A stretch of DNA of 64,000 bases from Duncaniella dubosii (GTDB lineage: Bacteria > Bacteroidota > Bacteroidia > Bacteroidales > Muribaculaceae). The position numbers and the translations under genes are program-made. Position 1 is the first letter of the stretch. The number at the start of each line of letters is the position of its first letter. Positions 55,287 to 63,543 of this stretch are shown piece after piece. A model generated the notes under the pieces. It did not search any database and was not told the DNA's origin. It was given only the letters and a program-made list of their open reading frames with translations. The stretch covers positions 2,418,001 through 2,482,000 of the forward strand of contig NZ_CP039396.1 of the NCBI RefSeq assembly GCF_004803915.1. The letters are read 5' to 3'.

Positions 55287-55487
55287 ATGAAAGAGAAGAA
55301 ACAAAATCTTTTAATTGTTTTACTGCTGATATTGCTTGCGTTTTCTTTGGTCTTAAACTGTCTCCAAGGAGAACAAGTCAGCAGACTGATGAATGAGATG
55401 AGAGATATGGAATACATACAGTCCGTACTCTCATCACACATCGAAGAATTGGAGCGTGGGGAGGGCGAAGAGTATGGAAATGAATAA
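55287..55487 (+). CDS. Small membrane-anchored phage protein
   Basis: 66 residues: a single N-terminal membrane helix (LLIVLLLILLAFSLVLNCL) and a short amphipathic coiled tail (MRDMEYIQSVLSSHIEELER). First gene of the plus-strand operon, overlapping the next gene. Function unknown. Confidence 0.7.
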   Translation: MKEKKQNLLIVLLLILLAFSLVLNCLQGEQVSRLMNEMRDMEYIQSVLSSHIEELERGEGEEYGNE

Positions 55488-55869
55488 TTATACTCTTGAT
55501 GATTTGAAAAAAGCCGTCTCTGTGCTCGAAAATCACAATCACACCAGAGATTTTCAAGCTCTGGAAGAAATCTTGCCTCTGGTACTTGTAATCCTCAAAT
55601 CTCAGGTCAGAAAATCTAATCTTCCGGAAGGAGTCAACAAATTCTATGCTCCAGTCTGGGTAGATGTCCTTTTAGAACGTCTCAGTTCAAGTGATCAGCC
55701 ACTTTCTGATGAAGAATACTGTGCGTTCCGAGCTGATGTCGAAAAATTATCAATAAGTGATTACAAAATAGCCAATGATGATTTTATTGGCTATGTGCCG
55801 GTTTTTACTTCTATAGAAGGGATTACAGAAGTGATCTTGGCATTGAAACATTACTTTGGGTTTCTCTAA
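55474..55869 (+). CDS. Hypothetical phage protein
   Basis: 131 residues from the ATG at 55474 (or 55480). It is all-helical in appearance (DDLKKAVSVLENHNHTRDFQ, EYCFAFRADVEKL-like segment, EVILALKHYFGFL). No family recognised. Its start overlaps the end of the previous gene and it precedes the ribonucleotide reductase by 53 bases. Confidence 0.6.
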   Translation: MEMNNYTLDDLKKAVSVLENHNHTRDFQALEEILPLVLVILKSQVRKSNLPEGVNKFYAPVWVDVLLERLSSSDQPLSDEEYCAFRADVEKLSISDYKIANDDFIGYVPVFTSIEGITEVILALKHYFGFL

Positions 55870-55922
55870 TCTATTATTAGGTGCCGGGCATACCGTTATG
55901 TCCAGCCCAATATTTTTATTAT

Positions 55923-58900
55923 ATGAAACAATCAAAAACTATCAAACCAAATGATAGCTGTTCAGACAATCCCAGCATGACTGCTGAGGAATGGCTGAAC
56001 AATGAGAAGCTATCAGTTGATATTTGGCACAACAAATATCAGCAAGGAGATGAGACGTTTGAAGGATGGTTGGATCGTGTATCAGGAGGCAATGAGCGGA
56101 TCCGACAACTTATCAAAGAACAAAAATTCATCTTCGCCGGGCGAATACTCTCAAATCGTGGTGTGACTGACCGAAAGATTACTTATAGTAATTGCTACTG
56201 TCTGACACCGCCACAGGATTCTCTGGAGTCCATTTTTGAGGCTGGCTCTAAACTCGCTCGTACATTCAGTTATGGAGGCGGCAGTGGTGTCGATGTAAGC
56301 AATCTCAGACCTAAAAATGCTCCGGTCAATAATGCCGCTAAAAGCACATCAGGTACTGTGAGCTTTATGGACTTTTACAGCTACATTACCGGTCTTATCG
56401 GGCAAGAGGGAAGACGCGGTGCATTAATGATAAGTATTTCATGTGAGCATCCTGACCTTGTGGAGTTCATTAACTTGAAATCCAATCTCGATGTATGTAC
56501 CAAAGCGAACATTTCCGTTCGCATGACAGACGCTTTTATGCAGGCTGTGGAAAGTGGTTCAGACTTTACTCTCCATTTCACTATGGAAGATGGCTCAGAG
56601 ATTACAAAGATTGTAAATGCACGAGAAGTTTTTATGCTTCTTGCTCAGCGCAACTGGGAGATGGCTGAACCTGGTATTCTATATTGGGATCGTATTGCTA
56701 ATTACAATCTTCTCCAAAACACTGGGTTTAAGTATGCAGGAGTAAACCCATGTGTTACAGGTGACACTCTTGTTCTGACAGAGAATGGTTATGCGTCCAT
56801 AGCATCACTTGTTGGTCATAAGTGTGTGGTGTGGAATGGGTATGAATGGTCTGAAGTGGAGCCAAAACTTATGGAAAATAATGCACAAGTGTATGAAATT
56901 TCCTTTAGCGACGGCACTTCTATCAAATGTACGGATTATCACAAATTTCCAATTAATACTGGAACCTATCATAAGGCAGTAGATACCCGTAAACAGCTTA
57001 AAGACATCAAGGTTGGTGAAAAGCTAATCAAATGTGCATTCCCAATAATCTGTGGACCTTCGGAAAATTCTGGAGTGTGTATGTATACTCAGGGATTCTT
57101 TAGTGGCGATGGATATTATTGTGCAGACAGAGTTACGCCATATATCAAATTCTATGGCAGAAAAAAATATTGCATTCCTTTCTGTGATACTATAAATCAG
57201 AGAGGGGGAGATTCAATGTCAACTACATATTCAGTTAATGTTAAGTATCATAAAGAGTTTGTGCCCGACACTACCTTTAGCGTACAAGACCGTCTGGATT
57301 GGCTGGCTGGTATAATAGACTCTGATGGGTGTCGCAACTCTAAGGATGGTGCTATATCAATTTCGAGTATTAATCGTGATTTTCTTTTGAAAATCAAATA
57401 TATGCTCAATACGTTGGGTAGCACCGGTGTTATTTCTCTTATGCACGAGGAAGACAGTAGACAACTGCCATCCAGTGTAAAGGGTGAGTCCAAGGAGTAT
57501 CATTGTCAAGACTCTTATCGTCTTACAATTAATGCTTCCAATATGCGGATTCTGCTAATAGCTGGATTAAAAACTCATAGAGTTGAGGTATTTAGTGCCC
57601 CTAATCGTAATGCTACCAGATTTATTAAAGTTGAATCTATTGTTCCTTGTGGCAAAGAAGATGTATTCTGCTTTAACGAACCAAAGAATCACACATTCAT
57701 AGCAAATGGGTGTATCACTGGCAACTGTGCCGAAGAGCCTCTGCCGGCTGGTGGTTCTTGCCTCCTTGGAAGTATTAACCTTTCCAAGTTTGTAGAGAAC
57801 CCATTTACGGGCCATCCTATCATCAGGTATGATGATCTTGCAAAAGCTGTTGAGTGCGCCATTTATGCCTTGAATGACGTGCTGATGGAAGGATTACCAT
57901 TGCACCCTCTTCAGGAGCAACGTGATTCTGTTGCAGGCTGGCGTCAGATCGGTCTGGGAACTATGGGTCTTGGAGATCTATTACTGATGTGCGGTCTTAA
58001 ATATGGTGCGCCGGAGTCTATTTCAGTCATTAAAACAATCTATCATCTGATTGCAAGTACAGCCGTCAAAACCTCTTTGCAGCTTGCCAAAGATAAAGGG
58101 TGTTTCCCGAATTGTACTCCCGAAATCAAGGAAGCGATGACTAAGTGCGATTTTATTCGCAATCTTGACCTCCCCCAAGAAGTATTGTATGAGATTAAAG
58201 AATACGGTCTCTACAATTCACAGCTTCTCACTTGCGCCCCCACTGGAACAATCGGCACCATGCTTCAGGTCAGCACCGGAGTTGAACCAAACTATGCTTT
58301 CTCATACAATCGCCGCACAGTATCACTCCATAAAGAAGAAACCGATTATAAAGTTGATTCAAAAATTGTTGCTGATTATAAAAAAGTGACTGGGAGTGAT
58401 GCTCTCCCGGAATATTTTGTGTCAGCAGAACAGATACCTTATGAGAGACGTATAGAGGTTCAGGCCACGTTACAACGCTTCATTGATGCGTCTATCAGTT
58501 CTACCGTGAACTTGCCTAATTCTACCACAGTTGAAGATGTAGCCAATCTCTATCTTCTTGCTTGGAAAAAGGGGTTAAAGGGTACAACTATTTGGCGTGA
58601 TGGCTGTCAGCGCCAGGCTATTCTAACCAAAGAGGAGAAAAAAACTGAAGAGAAACCAGGTCTTAAACGTGGTGAAATACAAAGAGCCTCTGACGATCTT
58701 GTTGGGAAAAAGAGAACTTTGCAAACCGGGTGCGGCACCCTTCATCTATCTGCTTGGTTTGATAAGAACACTGGAGAATTGGTTGAAACATTTTTTAGTA
58801 AAGGTTCTACGGGTGGGTGTGCATTGTTTATGACAGGTCTTTCTCGTATGACATCACTTGCCGCTCGTGCAGGAGCTCCAATAGAAGCTATCGTTGACCA

Positions 58901-59201
58901 GCTTCTGTCAAGTGGCACTTGTCCATCTTATGCTGTGAGAACAGCAACTAAGAAAGATACCTCCAAGGGTTCCAGTTGTCCTGTTGCAATTGGTAACGCT
59001 TTGCTTGATATGTGTCGTGAATTGCAGTTGGAACAGATGCAAGCATATCGTCATATTTTGGATGGGCATTGGATATATAACAGTTCCGAGATTGCTGAGA
59101 ATCCGGCACTTTCTCCCAAATGCCCCAAGTGTGGAGAGCCCATCCAGATGGTAGAAGGGTGCATGACATGTCCGTCCTGTGGCTATTCTAAATGCAGTTG
59201 A
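55923..59201 (+). CDS. nrdJ: Adenosylcobalamin-dependent ribonucleotide reductase (class II) with intein
   Basis: 1092 residues as encoded, about 767 after removal of a 325-residue intein. It reduces ribonucleotides to deoxyribonucleotides using coenzyme B12. Visible are the N-terminal substrate region (NCYCLTPPQDSLESIFEAGS), the N-x-C-x-E motif split as NP/intein/CAEEPLPAGG, TCAPTGTIGTMLQVSTGVEP, and a C-terminal zinc finger (CPKCGEPIQMVEGCMTCPSC) typical of NrdJ. The start at 55923 (MKQSKTIKP) is chosen over the upstream in-frame extension. It gives the phage its own dNTP supply. Confidence 0.93.
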   Translation: MKQSKTIKPNDSCSDNPSMTAEEWLNNEKLSVDIWHNKYQQGDETFEGWLDRVSGGNERIRQLIKEQKFIFAGRILSNRGVTDRKITYSNCYCLTPPQDSLESIFEAGSKLARTFSYGGGSGVDVSNLRPKNAPVNNAAKSTSGTVSFMDFYSYITGLIGQEGRRGALMISISCEHPDLVEFINLKSNLDVCTKANISVRMTDAFMQAVESGSDFTLHFTMEDGSEITKIVNAREVFMLLAQRNWEMAEPGILYWDRIANYNLLQNTGFKYAGVNPCVTGDTLVLTENGYASIASLVGHKCVVWNGYEWSEVEPKLMENNAQVYEISFSDGTSIKCTDYHKFPINTGTYHKAVDTRKQLKDIKVGEKLIKCAFPIICGPSENSGVCMYTQGFFSGDGYYCADRVTPYIKFYGRKKYCIPFCDTINQRGGDSMSTTYSVNVKYHKEFVPDTTFSVQDRLDWLAGIIDSDGCRNSKDGAISISSINRDFLLKIKYMLNTLGSTGVISLMHEEDSRQLPSSVKGESKEYHCQDSYRLTINASNMRILLIAGLKTHRVEVFSAPNRNATRFIKVESIVPCGKEDVFCFNEPKNHTFIANGCITGNCAEEPLPAGGSCLLGSINLSKFVENPFTGHPIIRYDDLAKAVECAIYALNDVLMEGLPLHPLQEQRDSVAGWRQIGLGTMGLGDLLLMCGLKYGAPESISVIKTIYHLIASTAVKTSLQLAKDKGCFPNCTPEIKEAMTKCDFIRNLDLPQEVLYEIKEYGLYNSQLLTCAPTGTIGTMLQVSTGVEPNYAFSYNRRTVSLHKEETDYKVDSKIVADYKKVTGSDALPEYFVSAEQIPYERRIEVQATLQRFIDASISSTVNLPNSTTVEDVANLYLLAWKKGLKGTTIWRDGCQRQAILTKEEKKTEEKPGLKRGEIQRASDDLVGKKRTLQTGCGTLHLSAWFDKNTGELVETFFSKGSTGGCALFMTGLSRMTSLAARAGAPIEAIVDQLLSSGTCPSYAVRTATKKDTSKGSSCPVAIGNALLDMCRELQLEQMQAYRHILDGHWIYNSSEIAENPALSPKCPKCGEPIQMVEGCMTCPSCGYSKCS
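56751..57725 (+). mobile_element. LAGLIDADG-type intein in ribonucleotide reductase
   Basis: 325 residues from CVTGDTLVLTENGY (block A) to HTFIANGCITGN (block G), followed by extein Cys. Block B is FSDGTSIKCTDYHKFPIN with Thr and His. The endonuclease has the two LAGLIDADG motifs TQGFFSGDGYY and LAGIIDSDGCR. The penultimate residue is Gly instead of His, a known non-canonical variant. The +1 Cys is the catalytic thiyl-radical Cys position of the reductase. Confidence 0.94.
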
Positions 59202-59205
59202 CCTT

Positions 59206-59664
59206 ATGCTGAAGTATAGCGACATAATGATAGGATCACAAGAGATTCCTGGTGAGGCGTCTCTTGTAATCAATATCACTAACTGTCCTTTCAGATGTAA
59301 GGGGTGTAATGCAAAACAGCTATGGGAAGATTTTGGAGAGCCGTTATCTTATGAAAATCTCAATATGCTGATAGACTCAACTCTGCAAGACATTACTTGT
59401 GTTTTGTTTATGGGTGGGGATATTGCGCCAGATGAGATTAACGAACTTGCCAGCCACATTCGAGCCAACTATCCTAAGTTAAGAATAGCTTGGTATAGTG
59501 GTGGAGAGACTATCACAGTCTTTACTGAATATAAAAATTTTGATTACTTGAAATTTGGCCCATTTATCAAAAAGTTAGGTCCTCTCACTTCTACAAAGAC
59601 CAATCAACGATTATACAAGGTAGAAGGTGGTGTTCTGAGGAATATAACAAGGCTTTTATGGTAA
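59206..59664 (+). CDS. NrdG-like radical SAM activating protein
   Basis: 152 residues from the ATG at 59206 (MLKYSDIMIGSQEIPGEASL), 4 bases after the reductase stop. The radical SAM motif is CPFRCKGC (CxxxCxxC) and the overall pattern (NITNCPFRCKGCNAKQLWED, VLFMGGDIAPDEI) is NrdG. NrdG normally installs the glycyl radical in class III NrdD, yet no NrdD is encoded here and the neighbour is a class II enzyme. It may act on the host NrdD or on a phage protein outside the window. Confidence 0.88.
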   Translation: MLKYSDIMIGSQEIPGEASLVINITNCPFRCKGCNAKQLWEDFGEPLSYENLNMLIDSTLQDITCVLFMGGDIAPDEINELASHIRANYPKLRIAWYSGGETITVFTEYKNFDYLKFGPFIKKLGPLTSTKTNQRLYKVEGGVLRNITRLLW

Positions 59665-59675
59665 GTATCACAAGC

Positions 59676-59726
59676 AAAATGAAAATCGCAATTTTCGGTC
59701 ATAAACTGGAGGTTGCGATTTTTCAT
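59676..59726 (+). terminator. Terminator after the NrdG-like gene
   Basis: ATGAAAATCGCAA (59679-59691) pairs with TTGCGATTTTTCAT (59713-59726) around a 21-base loop; a T run lies within the 3' arm. Confidence 0.7.
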
Positions 59727-59757
59727 TTGTCTGGGTGCAAGATTTTTAGTAATTTTG
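59726..59757 (+). promoter_or_regulatory. Promoter of the lipoprotein and zinc-finger genes
   Basis: TTTG (59726-59729), 20 bases, TAATTTTG (59750-59757), a perfect host-type promoter 43 bases before the ATG at 59800. The two genes can thus be expressed independently of the reductase, for example in lysogeny. Confidence 0.75.
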
Positions 59758-59799
59758 CGCTACTTTCCGTACATTGGTACTGATAACAACAAATTCAAA

Positions 59800-60186
59800 A
59801 TGGCTATGAGACAGTCGATATTCATTCTTTTATTTGCTCTGTTGCTGAGTGCTTGTAGCAACAAGGACGCAACCCCTCAACAATGGGAGTACACTATTGT
59901 ATCATTCCCTGGATCCAAGTTGCCCACAGTGTATAGTCCGAATGATAAAGAGGCACTAATAGAGTTAAGCAACTCTCAACCACTAAACTTTCCAGAAGCA
60001 TCAGCTATTCCTAATTCTCTTAATCTTTATGGTAAAGATGGCTGGGAACTTGTTAGTGCTTACACAACGGTTGAGACTGTTTTTCCGAATTTTGGAGATG
60101 CAAGTTATCATACCGGAATGAAAGACAATACACGAACTAATACAATTAACTTTGTATTTAAGCGTATCAAGCAGAAGGGTAAGTAG
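59800..60186 (+). CDS. Phage-encoded lipoprotein (possible lysogenic conversion factor)
   Basis: 128 residues with a lipoprotein signal (IFILLFALLLSACSNKD, lipobox Cys at residue 18). The mature part has a DUF4177-like look (WEYTIVSFPG...LNLYGKDGWELVSAYTTVE...INFVFKRIKQ). It has its own host-type promoter, so it may be made in the lysogen and alter the cell surface. The start is set by the signal peptide; the upstream in-frame part is non-coding. Confidence 0.72.
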   Translation: MAMRQSIFILLFALLLSACSNKDATPQQWEYTIVSFPGSKLPTVYSPNDKEALIELSNSQPLNFPEASAIPNSLNLYGKDGWELVSAYTTVETVFPNFGDASYHTGMKDNTRTNTINFVFKRIKQKGK

Positions 60187-60614
60187 TGGCAAAAAAGAAA
60201 TGCGATCCTAAACCGGCGCCACTGGTAAAATGTCTGATATGTGGTGAGACCCTTAAAGTTACCAAGTGGCGCAAACATTTGGCTCGATTTCACGATGAAG
60301 TAGATGATCCCAATTTTAGAGATTTCTTTGTTATTTTGAAACACTTATCTCGTTCAAAAATCAAGTGTCGCTTATGTGATCAGGTAATCACACTAACAGA
60401 CTGGGAATATCATCTGAGAGTGAAGCATGGATTAAAAAATGATTTAAGACTCAAAGAATTTTACATAGGTCAAGACTCTTCTACCCAGATTGCAAATAAA
60501 TCGTGGTATAATCCACAGTCCAACGAAGATTTACCTTGCGGCACCATTGTCAATGGTCCACCACCAATCAAGATTATTTACAACTCAATATTTTCAAGCA
60601 GGAAGAAATTTTAA
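60186..60614 (+). CDS. Two-zinc-finger phage protein
   Basis: 142 residues with two similar finger units, CLICGETLKVTKWRKHLARF with a following His, and CRLCDQVITLTDWEYHLRVK with a following His. The pattern is C-x2-C-x11-H-x4-H, like C2H2 fingers. The basic N-terminus (MAKKKCDPKP) supports nucleic-acid binding. The GTG start shares a base with the lipoprotein stop, so translation is coupled. C2H2-like doublets are uncommon in phages; target unknown. Confidence 0.72.
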   Translation: MAKKKCDPKPAPLVKCLICGETLKVTKWRKHLARFHDEVDDPNFRDFFVILKHLSRSKIKCRLCDQVITLTDWEYHLRVKHGLKNDLRLKEFYIGQDSSTQIANKSWYNPQSNEDLPCGTIVNGPPPIKIIYNSIFSSRKKF

Positions 60615-60619
60615 TAATA

Positions 60620-60652
60620 AATGCACCGGGCTTATTACTCGGTGCATTGTTT
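60620..60652. terminator. Bidirectional terminator between convergent operons
   Basis: AATGCACCG (60620-60628) pairs with CGGTGCATT (60640-60648), followed by GTTTT on the plus strand and TATTATTAAAA on the minus. The stop codon of the minus-strand gene lies in the loop. Confidence 0.75.
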
Positions 60653-61093
60653 TACAGCTTTGTGTATGTAATGACTGTTTCTGGCATAGTAAACAGCATC
60701 TTTCAGAGTCCATCCCGTAGGACGTAAGGGCTTCAATCCAAATCGACGGTATGAGATTAACGCTCTTCGGAAACGAGCCGTCTTAAAGGCCGGATTTTCA
60801 CTATTAAGAGCGATTGTTTCAATAACCTGATGACTGATAGTGCGACTTCTGTCTGTCGTTTTAATGATATTTCGATACTCCATAAGCAACAGATACTCGA
60901 CTGGAGCATATACGAAAAGGAAGTGCCCTAATGCAGTCTCGTGGAACTTGACCTTAATCTTCCGGGAGTTTATTTTCGGCCCCGGTTTCTTTTTTCTTTT
61001 TTGACTTCGACTTTGGGTCTGAGGTTTCGGTGGTTGCTGCCACAACCTCTCCTTCTCCCCAGTCCTGAACTTGATCTCCAGCATTGGTTTCAA
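60635..61093 (-). CDS. Hypothetical phage protein, start uncertain
   Basis: The frame is open for 152 codons. The convincing part is the C-terminal 105 residues (KVKFHETALGHFLFVYAPVE, TARFRRALISYRRFGLKPLR). The first 45 codons overlap another ORF in a different frame and are Lys/Arg/Pro-rich (SQKRKKKPGPKINSRK). The protein may start near 60960 with an unusual codon overlapping the upstream stop, at 61084, or be joined to the upstream ORF by frameshifting. Last gene of the baseplate block. Confidence 0.5.
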   Translation of the reverse strand: MKPMLEIKFRTGEKERLWQQPPKPQTQSRSQKRKKKPGPKINSRKIKVKFHETALGHFLFVYAPVEYLLLMEYRNIIKTTDRSRTISHQVIETIALNSENPAFKTARFRRALISYRRFGLKPLRPTGWTLKDAVYYARNSHYIHKAVKQCTE

Positions 61094-61193
61094 GGATTAC
61101 TTCGGTTGTTGTCGGCTGTTCAGGCGACACACTTTCCTGATGTTTCTGTTTTCTTTGATGGGCGTAATCATTGCCCAGATTGTGAACTTTCAT
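60954..61193 (-). CDS. Small Glu/Lys/Thr-rich phage protein
   Basis: 79 residues, low complexity and probably disordered (TTTEVILETNAGDQVQDWGE, then SKSKKKKETGAENK). It begins 18 bases after the baseplate gene stop. The run of AAAAAAG heptamers at its 3' end lies in the overlap with the next ORF. Function unknown. Confidence 0.5.
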   Translation of the reverse strand: MKVHNLGNDYAHQRKQKHQESVSPEQPTTTEVILETNAGDQVQDWGEGEVVAATTETSDPKSKSKKKKETGAENKLPED

Positions 61194-61210
61194 ATTGTTT
61201 GAATTTGAAG

Positions 61211-61855
61211 TTAATATTCGGTATCTGCAATTATGATGTTTATCTTATTGAAGTTGATCATAAATTTCGACATTATGTTTCGGATATCGCGTTCATAATC
61301 CTCGTGGTTGTAATTGACAGTATCGACAATGGCTGGCGCATAAACATTAGTCTGATCAATCGACTCCAGATAATCATCATTATACTTTTTGCCGTTATCC
61401 TCATTATCCCACAATAGAGCATTGTTCCAAAGCATACGATTCTCCCACATACCAGTATTAATGCAGGTCAGATTCATATTCATACTAACCAATGGCTCAG
61501 TATCAACATTCCATCTAAGAGCATTACCCCAGTGTAATCCATTTCTCCAGACATTACTACTGAAGCAAGAGAGAGATTCATTGATACCCTGGGTGATGAA
61601 GAAATTATCGTTTTCTTTAAGAAAATGAAGTTGAAGGCGATACTTCAGATACCACTCCAAAGATGATTTCTGAGCAGTGATATGACATTCAATGTATCGC
61701 TCTAATCCCCATGCCTTAAAACGGCTATGGGCAGAGGCAATCGGACTGAGAATAGCCTGTAGAAGCAGGGAGATTTTCTTACCCCTTGCCCAAAAAGGCA
61801 ATAATCGGCCGATTAACTTGGCGTTGTCAATATTAGTGAAATCAATATTTATCAT
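61211..61855 (-). CDS. Baseplate/tail protein
   Basis: 214 residues. A helical N-terminal half (LIGRLLPFWARGKKISLLLQ, KSSLEWYLKYRLQLHFLKE) is followed by Trp/Asn-rich repeats (VWRNGLHWGNALRWN, MWENRMLWNNALLWDNE) typical of tail-fibre attachment or gpI-like proteins in Bacteroidetes contractile phages. Its start overlaps the end of the gene upstream by 4 bases. Call rests on position and general look. Confidence 0.55.
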   Translation of the reverse strand: MINIDFTNIDNAKLIGRLLPFWARGKKISLLLQAILSPIASAHSRFKAWGLERYIECHITAQKSSLEWYLKYRLQLHFLKENDNFFITQGINESLSCFSSNVWRNGLHWGNALRWNVDTEPLVSMNMNLTCINTGMWENRMLWNNALLWDNEDNGKKYNDDYLESIDQTNVYAPAIVDTVNYNHEDYERDIRNIMSKFMINFNKINIIIADTEY

Positions 61856-62793
61856 TCTTGGTCAAGAGAGGCTAAATACTGGTCCATCTTTGAAGCTGCT
61901 ACCAGTGTAAGATTATCACTATTGATGGTCATAACCGAATTGGTGTCAAGCAGACGGATATAGCCACTCTTCAACCTGATACGATTATTCAGTTCGACCG
62001 GCTCATCATATTTTCGATCAGTTGTATTATATGAGCTGACATAGATCTTTATACTGTTGCTGATGTCAGTAATGTGTTCGGTCTTTCTAATGACATCCAG
62101 AACTGACTGATAGTAGAACATGCCATTAAATTCCAGTTCATTGGCGAAATCAATCATTGCTTGCTGTAATTCCGTCAATGCCTGGGCTGCCGTCACATAA
62201 CTGTCATTATAATAAATGGGATTGTGCTTATCTGCAATAATGGTGATTATGTCACCGGGGGAGCTTTCACAATAGATGTCGGCTCCTATAAATTTGATTT
62301 GCTGAACATACATTCTGAAAGCGGTCAGCTCATAATCATTGAGAGGCATATAAGGAATACCATTATTGACTTCATTAGAGTTGTCATTGGCTTTGCATAC
62401 TTTCAAAGTGAGCGACATATCATCAGTTTGCCATGCAGCTTTTTCAATAATTCTGTGAGATGTGTCTGGCTGGACGTATTCAATTTTCATTGTGTCTTCA
62501 TTGAAACGTAGCTCATCTCCAGTTTCAGTCACACTATTGTATTGGAACTTTTTGGCCATCATTGCATACCAATCTGGAGTGCCATTGATGCGACCTTTGA
62601 GAACTTCTGCAATCCTTACTTGAAATAGGTCAAGCACAGCCTCGTAAGTATGTATGCAGACGGCCACAACATAGGTCAGCAAGTTGAACATACTGAGCTT
62701 ACTGTTGCTGCGGCCGGTATTGAGTTCTGTCAGCTGGAGATAATTGTTTCGTGTGCTGACAGCTTCGGAATATATTTGACTTACACTTCTCAT
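61852..62793 (-). CDS. Baseplate wedge (J-like) protein
   Basis: 313 residues. The pattern RSVSQIYSEAVSTRNNYLQL, then GRINGTPDWYAMMAKKFQYN and IYYNDSYVTAAQALTELQQA, matches baseplate J-type proteins of Bacteroidetes myophage-like elements. It should link baseplate to tail fibres. It overlaps both neighbours by 4 bases (ATGA), so the three genes are translationally coupled. Confidence 0.65.
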   Translation of the reverse strand: MRSVSQIYSEAVSTRNNYLQLTELNTGRSNSKLSMFNLLTYVVAVCIHTYEAVLDLFQVRIAEVLKGRINGTPDWYAMMAKKFQYNSVTETGDELRFNEDTMKIEYVQPDTSHRIIEKAAWQTDDMSLTLKVCKANDNSNEVNNGIPYMPLNDYELTAFRMYVQQIKFIGADIYCESSPGDIITIIADKHNPIYYNDSYVTAAQALTELQQAMIDFANELEFNGMFYYQSVLDVIRKTEHITDISNSIKIYVSSYNTTDRKYDEPVELNNRIRLKSGYIRLLDTNSVMTINSDNLTLVAASKMDQYLASLDQE

Positions 62794-63461
62794 TGCGTGA
62801 TTATCAGTTTATTTAAGTCCTCAATATTTAAGACCGAAAGAAATTCATCGGCATAAATAGTTCCGAGGGGATAATAAATACCATTAAGTTCGCGGAAATC
62901 CAATTTTGAACATTCAAAGTCACCATAGAAAGTAATGATATGTTTTCCGGACCCCTTATAGCAGTGTTCGACTTCTTGCTCTTCAGTTCCTTCTACTATT
63001 TGAGGAGCAGAATAATCTCCCCAGTCCACTATAAGGTGAGTGTCGGCTTTTAACCGCATTATCATATCTGTGGTCTGACCTTGCTGATGTATGACAATCC
63101 GGGGAGTATAGAGTGATTCCCAATACATATTCTGCTCATCTGATGACATTTCCGAGAGAGAATTGTATATGGCAGAATGATAGGTTGCAATATGACTCTT
63201 GACCAGTTCCTCTATATCAAGATAATGATAGATATGCTCCCCATTTTTAACCAGCACATTATTGTCCTTTAGCCATATTACAATGCTCTTGTTGATAGCA
63301 AACTCTTCATGATAGTTAAGAACCATACCATAGGATAGTTGGGTTTCCATATTGAGCCATTCATTGCTTATCAACAAATCAAAAATGCCCTCTATACTGC
63401 CATAGAGAGTCAATGCTACATCGTATATATTTTGTCCGCTTCGGACTTTATATTGCGCCAT
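62790..63461 (-). CDS. LysM-like tail/baseplate protein
   Basis: 223 residues. The first 50 look like a LysM-type module (YKVRSGQNIYDVALTLYGSI), as in gpX/gp53-type baseplate hub proteins. Later comes a PKD-like stretch (LIVDWGDYSAPQIVEGTEEQ, GSGKHIITFYGDFECSKLDF) and a leucine-rich end (LNIEDLNKLIITQ). It probably helps the baseplate hub meet the cell wall. Confidence 0.6.
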   Translation of the reverse strand: MAQYKVRSGQNIYDVALTLYGSIEGIFDLLISNEWLNMETQLSYGMVLNYHEEFAINKSIVIWLKDNNVLVKNGEHIYHYLDIEELVKSHIATYHSAIYNSLSEMSSDEQNMYWESLYTPRIVIHQQGQTTDMIMRLKADTHLIVDWGDYSAPQIVEGTEEQEVEHCYKGSGKHIITFYGDFECSKLDFRELNGIYYPLGTIYADEFLSVLNIEDLNKLIITQ

Positions 63462-63491
63462 TGATTTTTCAATATTATTTGTTATGGAATA

Positions 63492-63530
63492 AAGCCGTCC
63501 AAGGACATAGTTTATCCAAGGACGGCTTCA
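63492..63530 (-). terminator. Hairpin between structural genes
   Basis: AAGCCGTCC (63492-63500) and GGACGGCTT (63520-63528) pair around a 19-base loop containing a second CCAAGGA-type repeat. On the minus strand it follows the stop at 63544, and TTATTCC trails it. Confidence 0.6.
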
Positions 63531-63543
63531 TGCGGGCGGTAAA

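Noticed and set aside
60954..61093. Classical -1 frameshift of a tail assembly chaperone pair
   Set aside because: The -1 frame after A AAA AAG meets a stop within ten codons; the overlapping ORF is in the other frame. Position after the baseplate genes is also wrong for a chaperone upstream of a tape measure.
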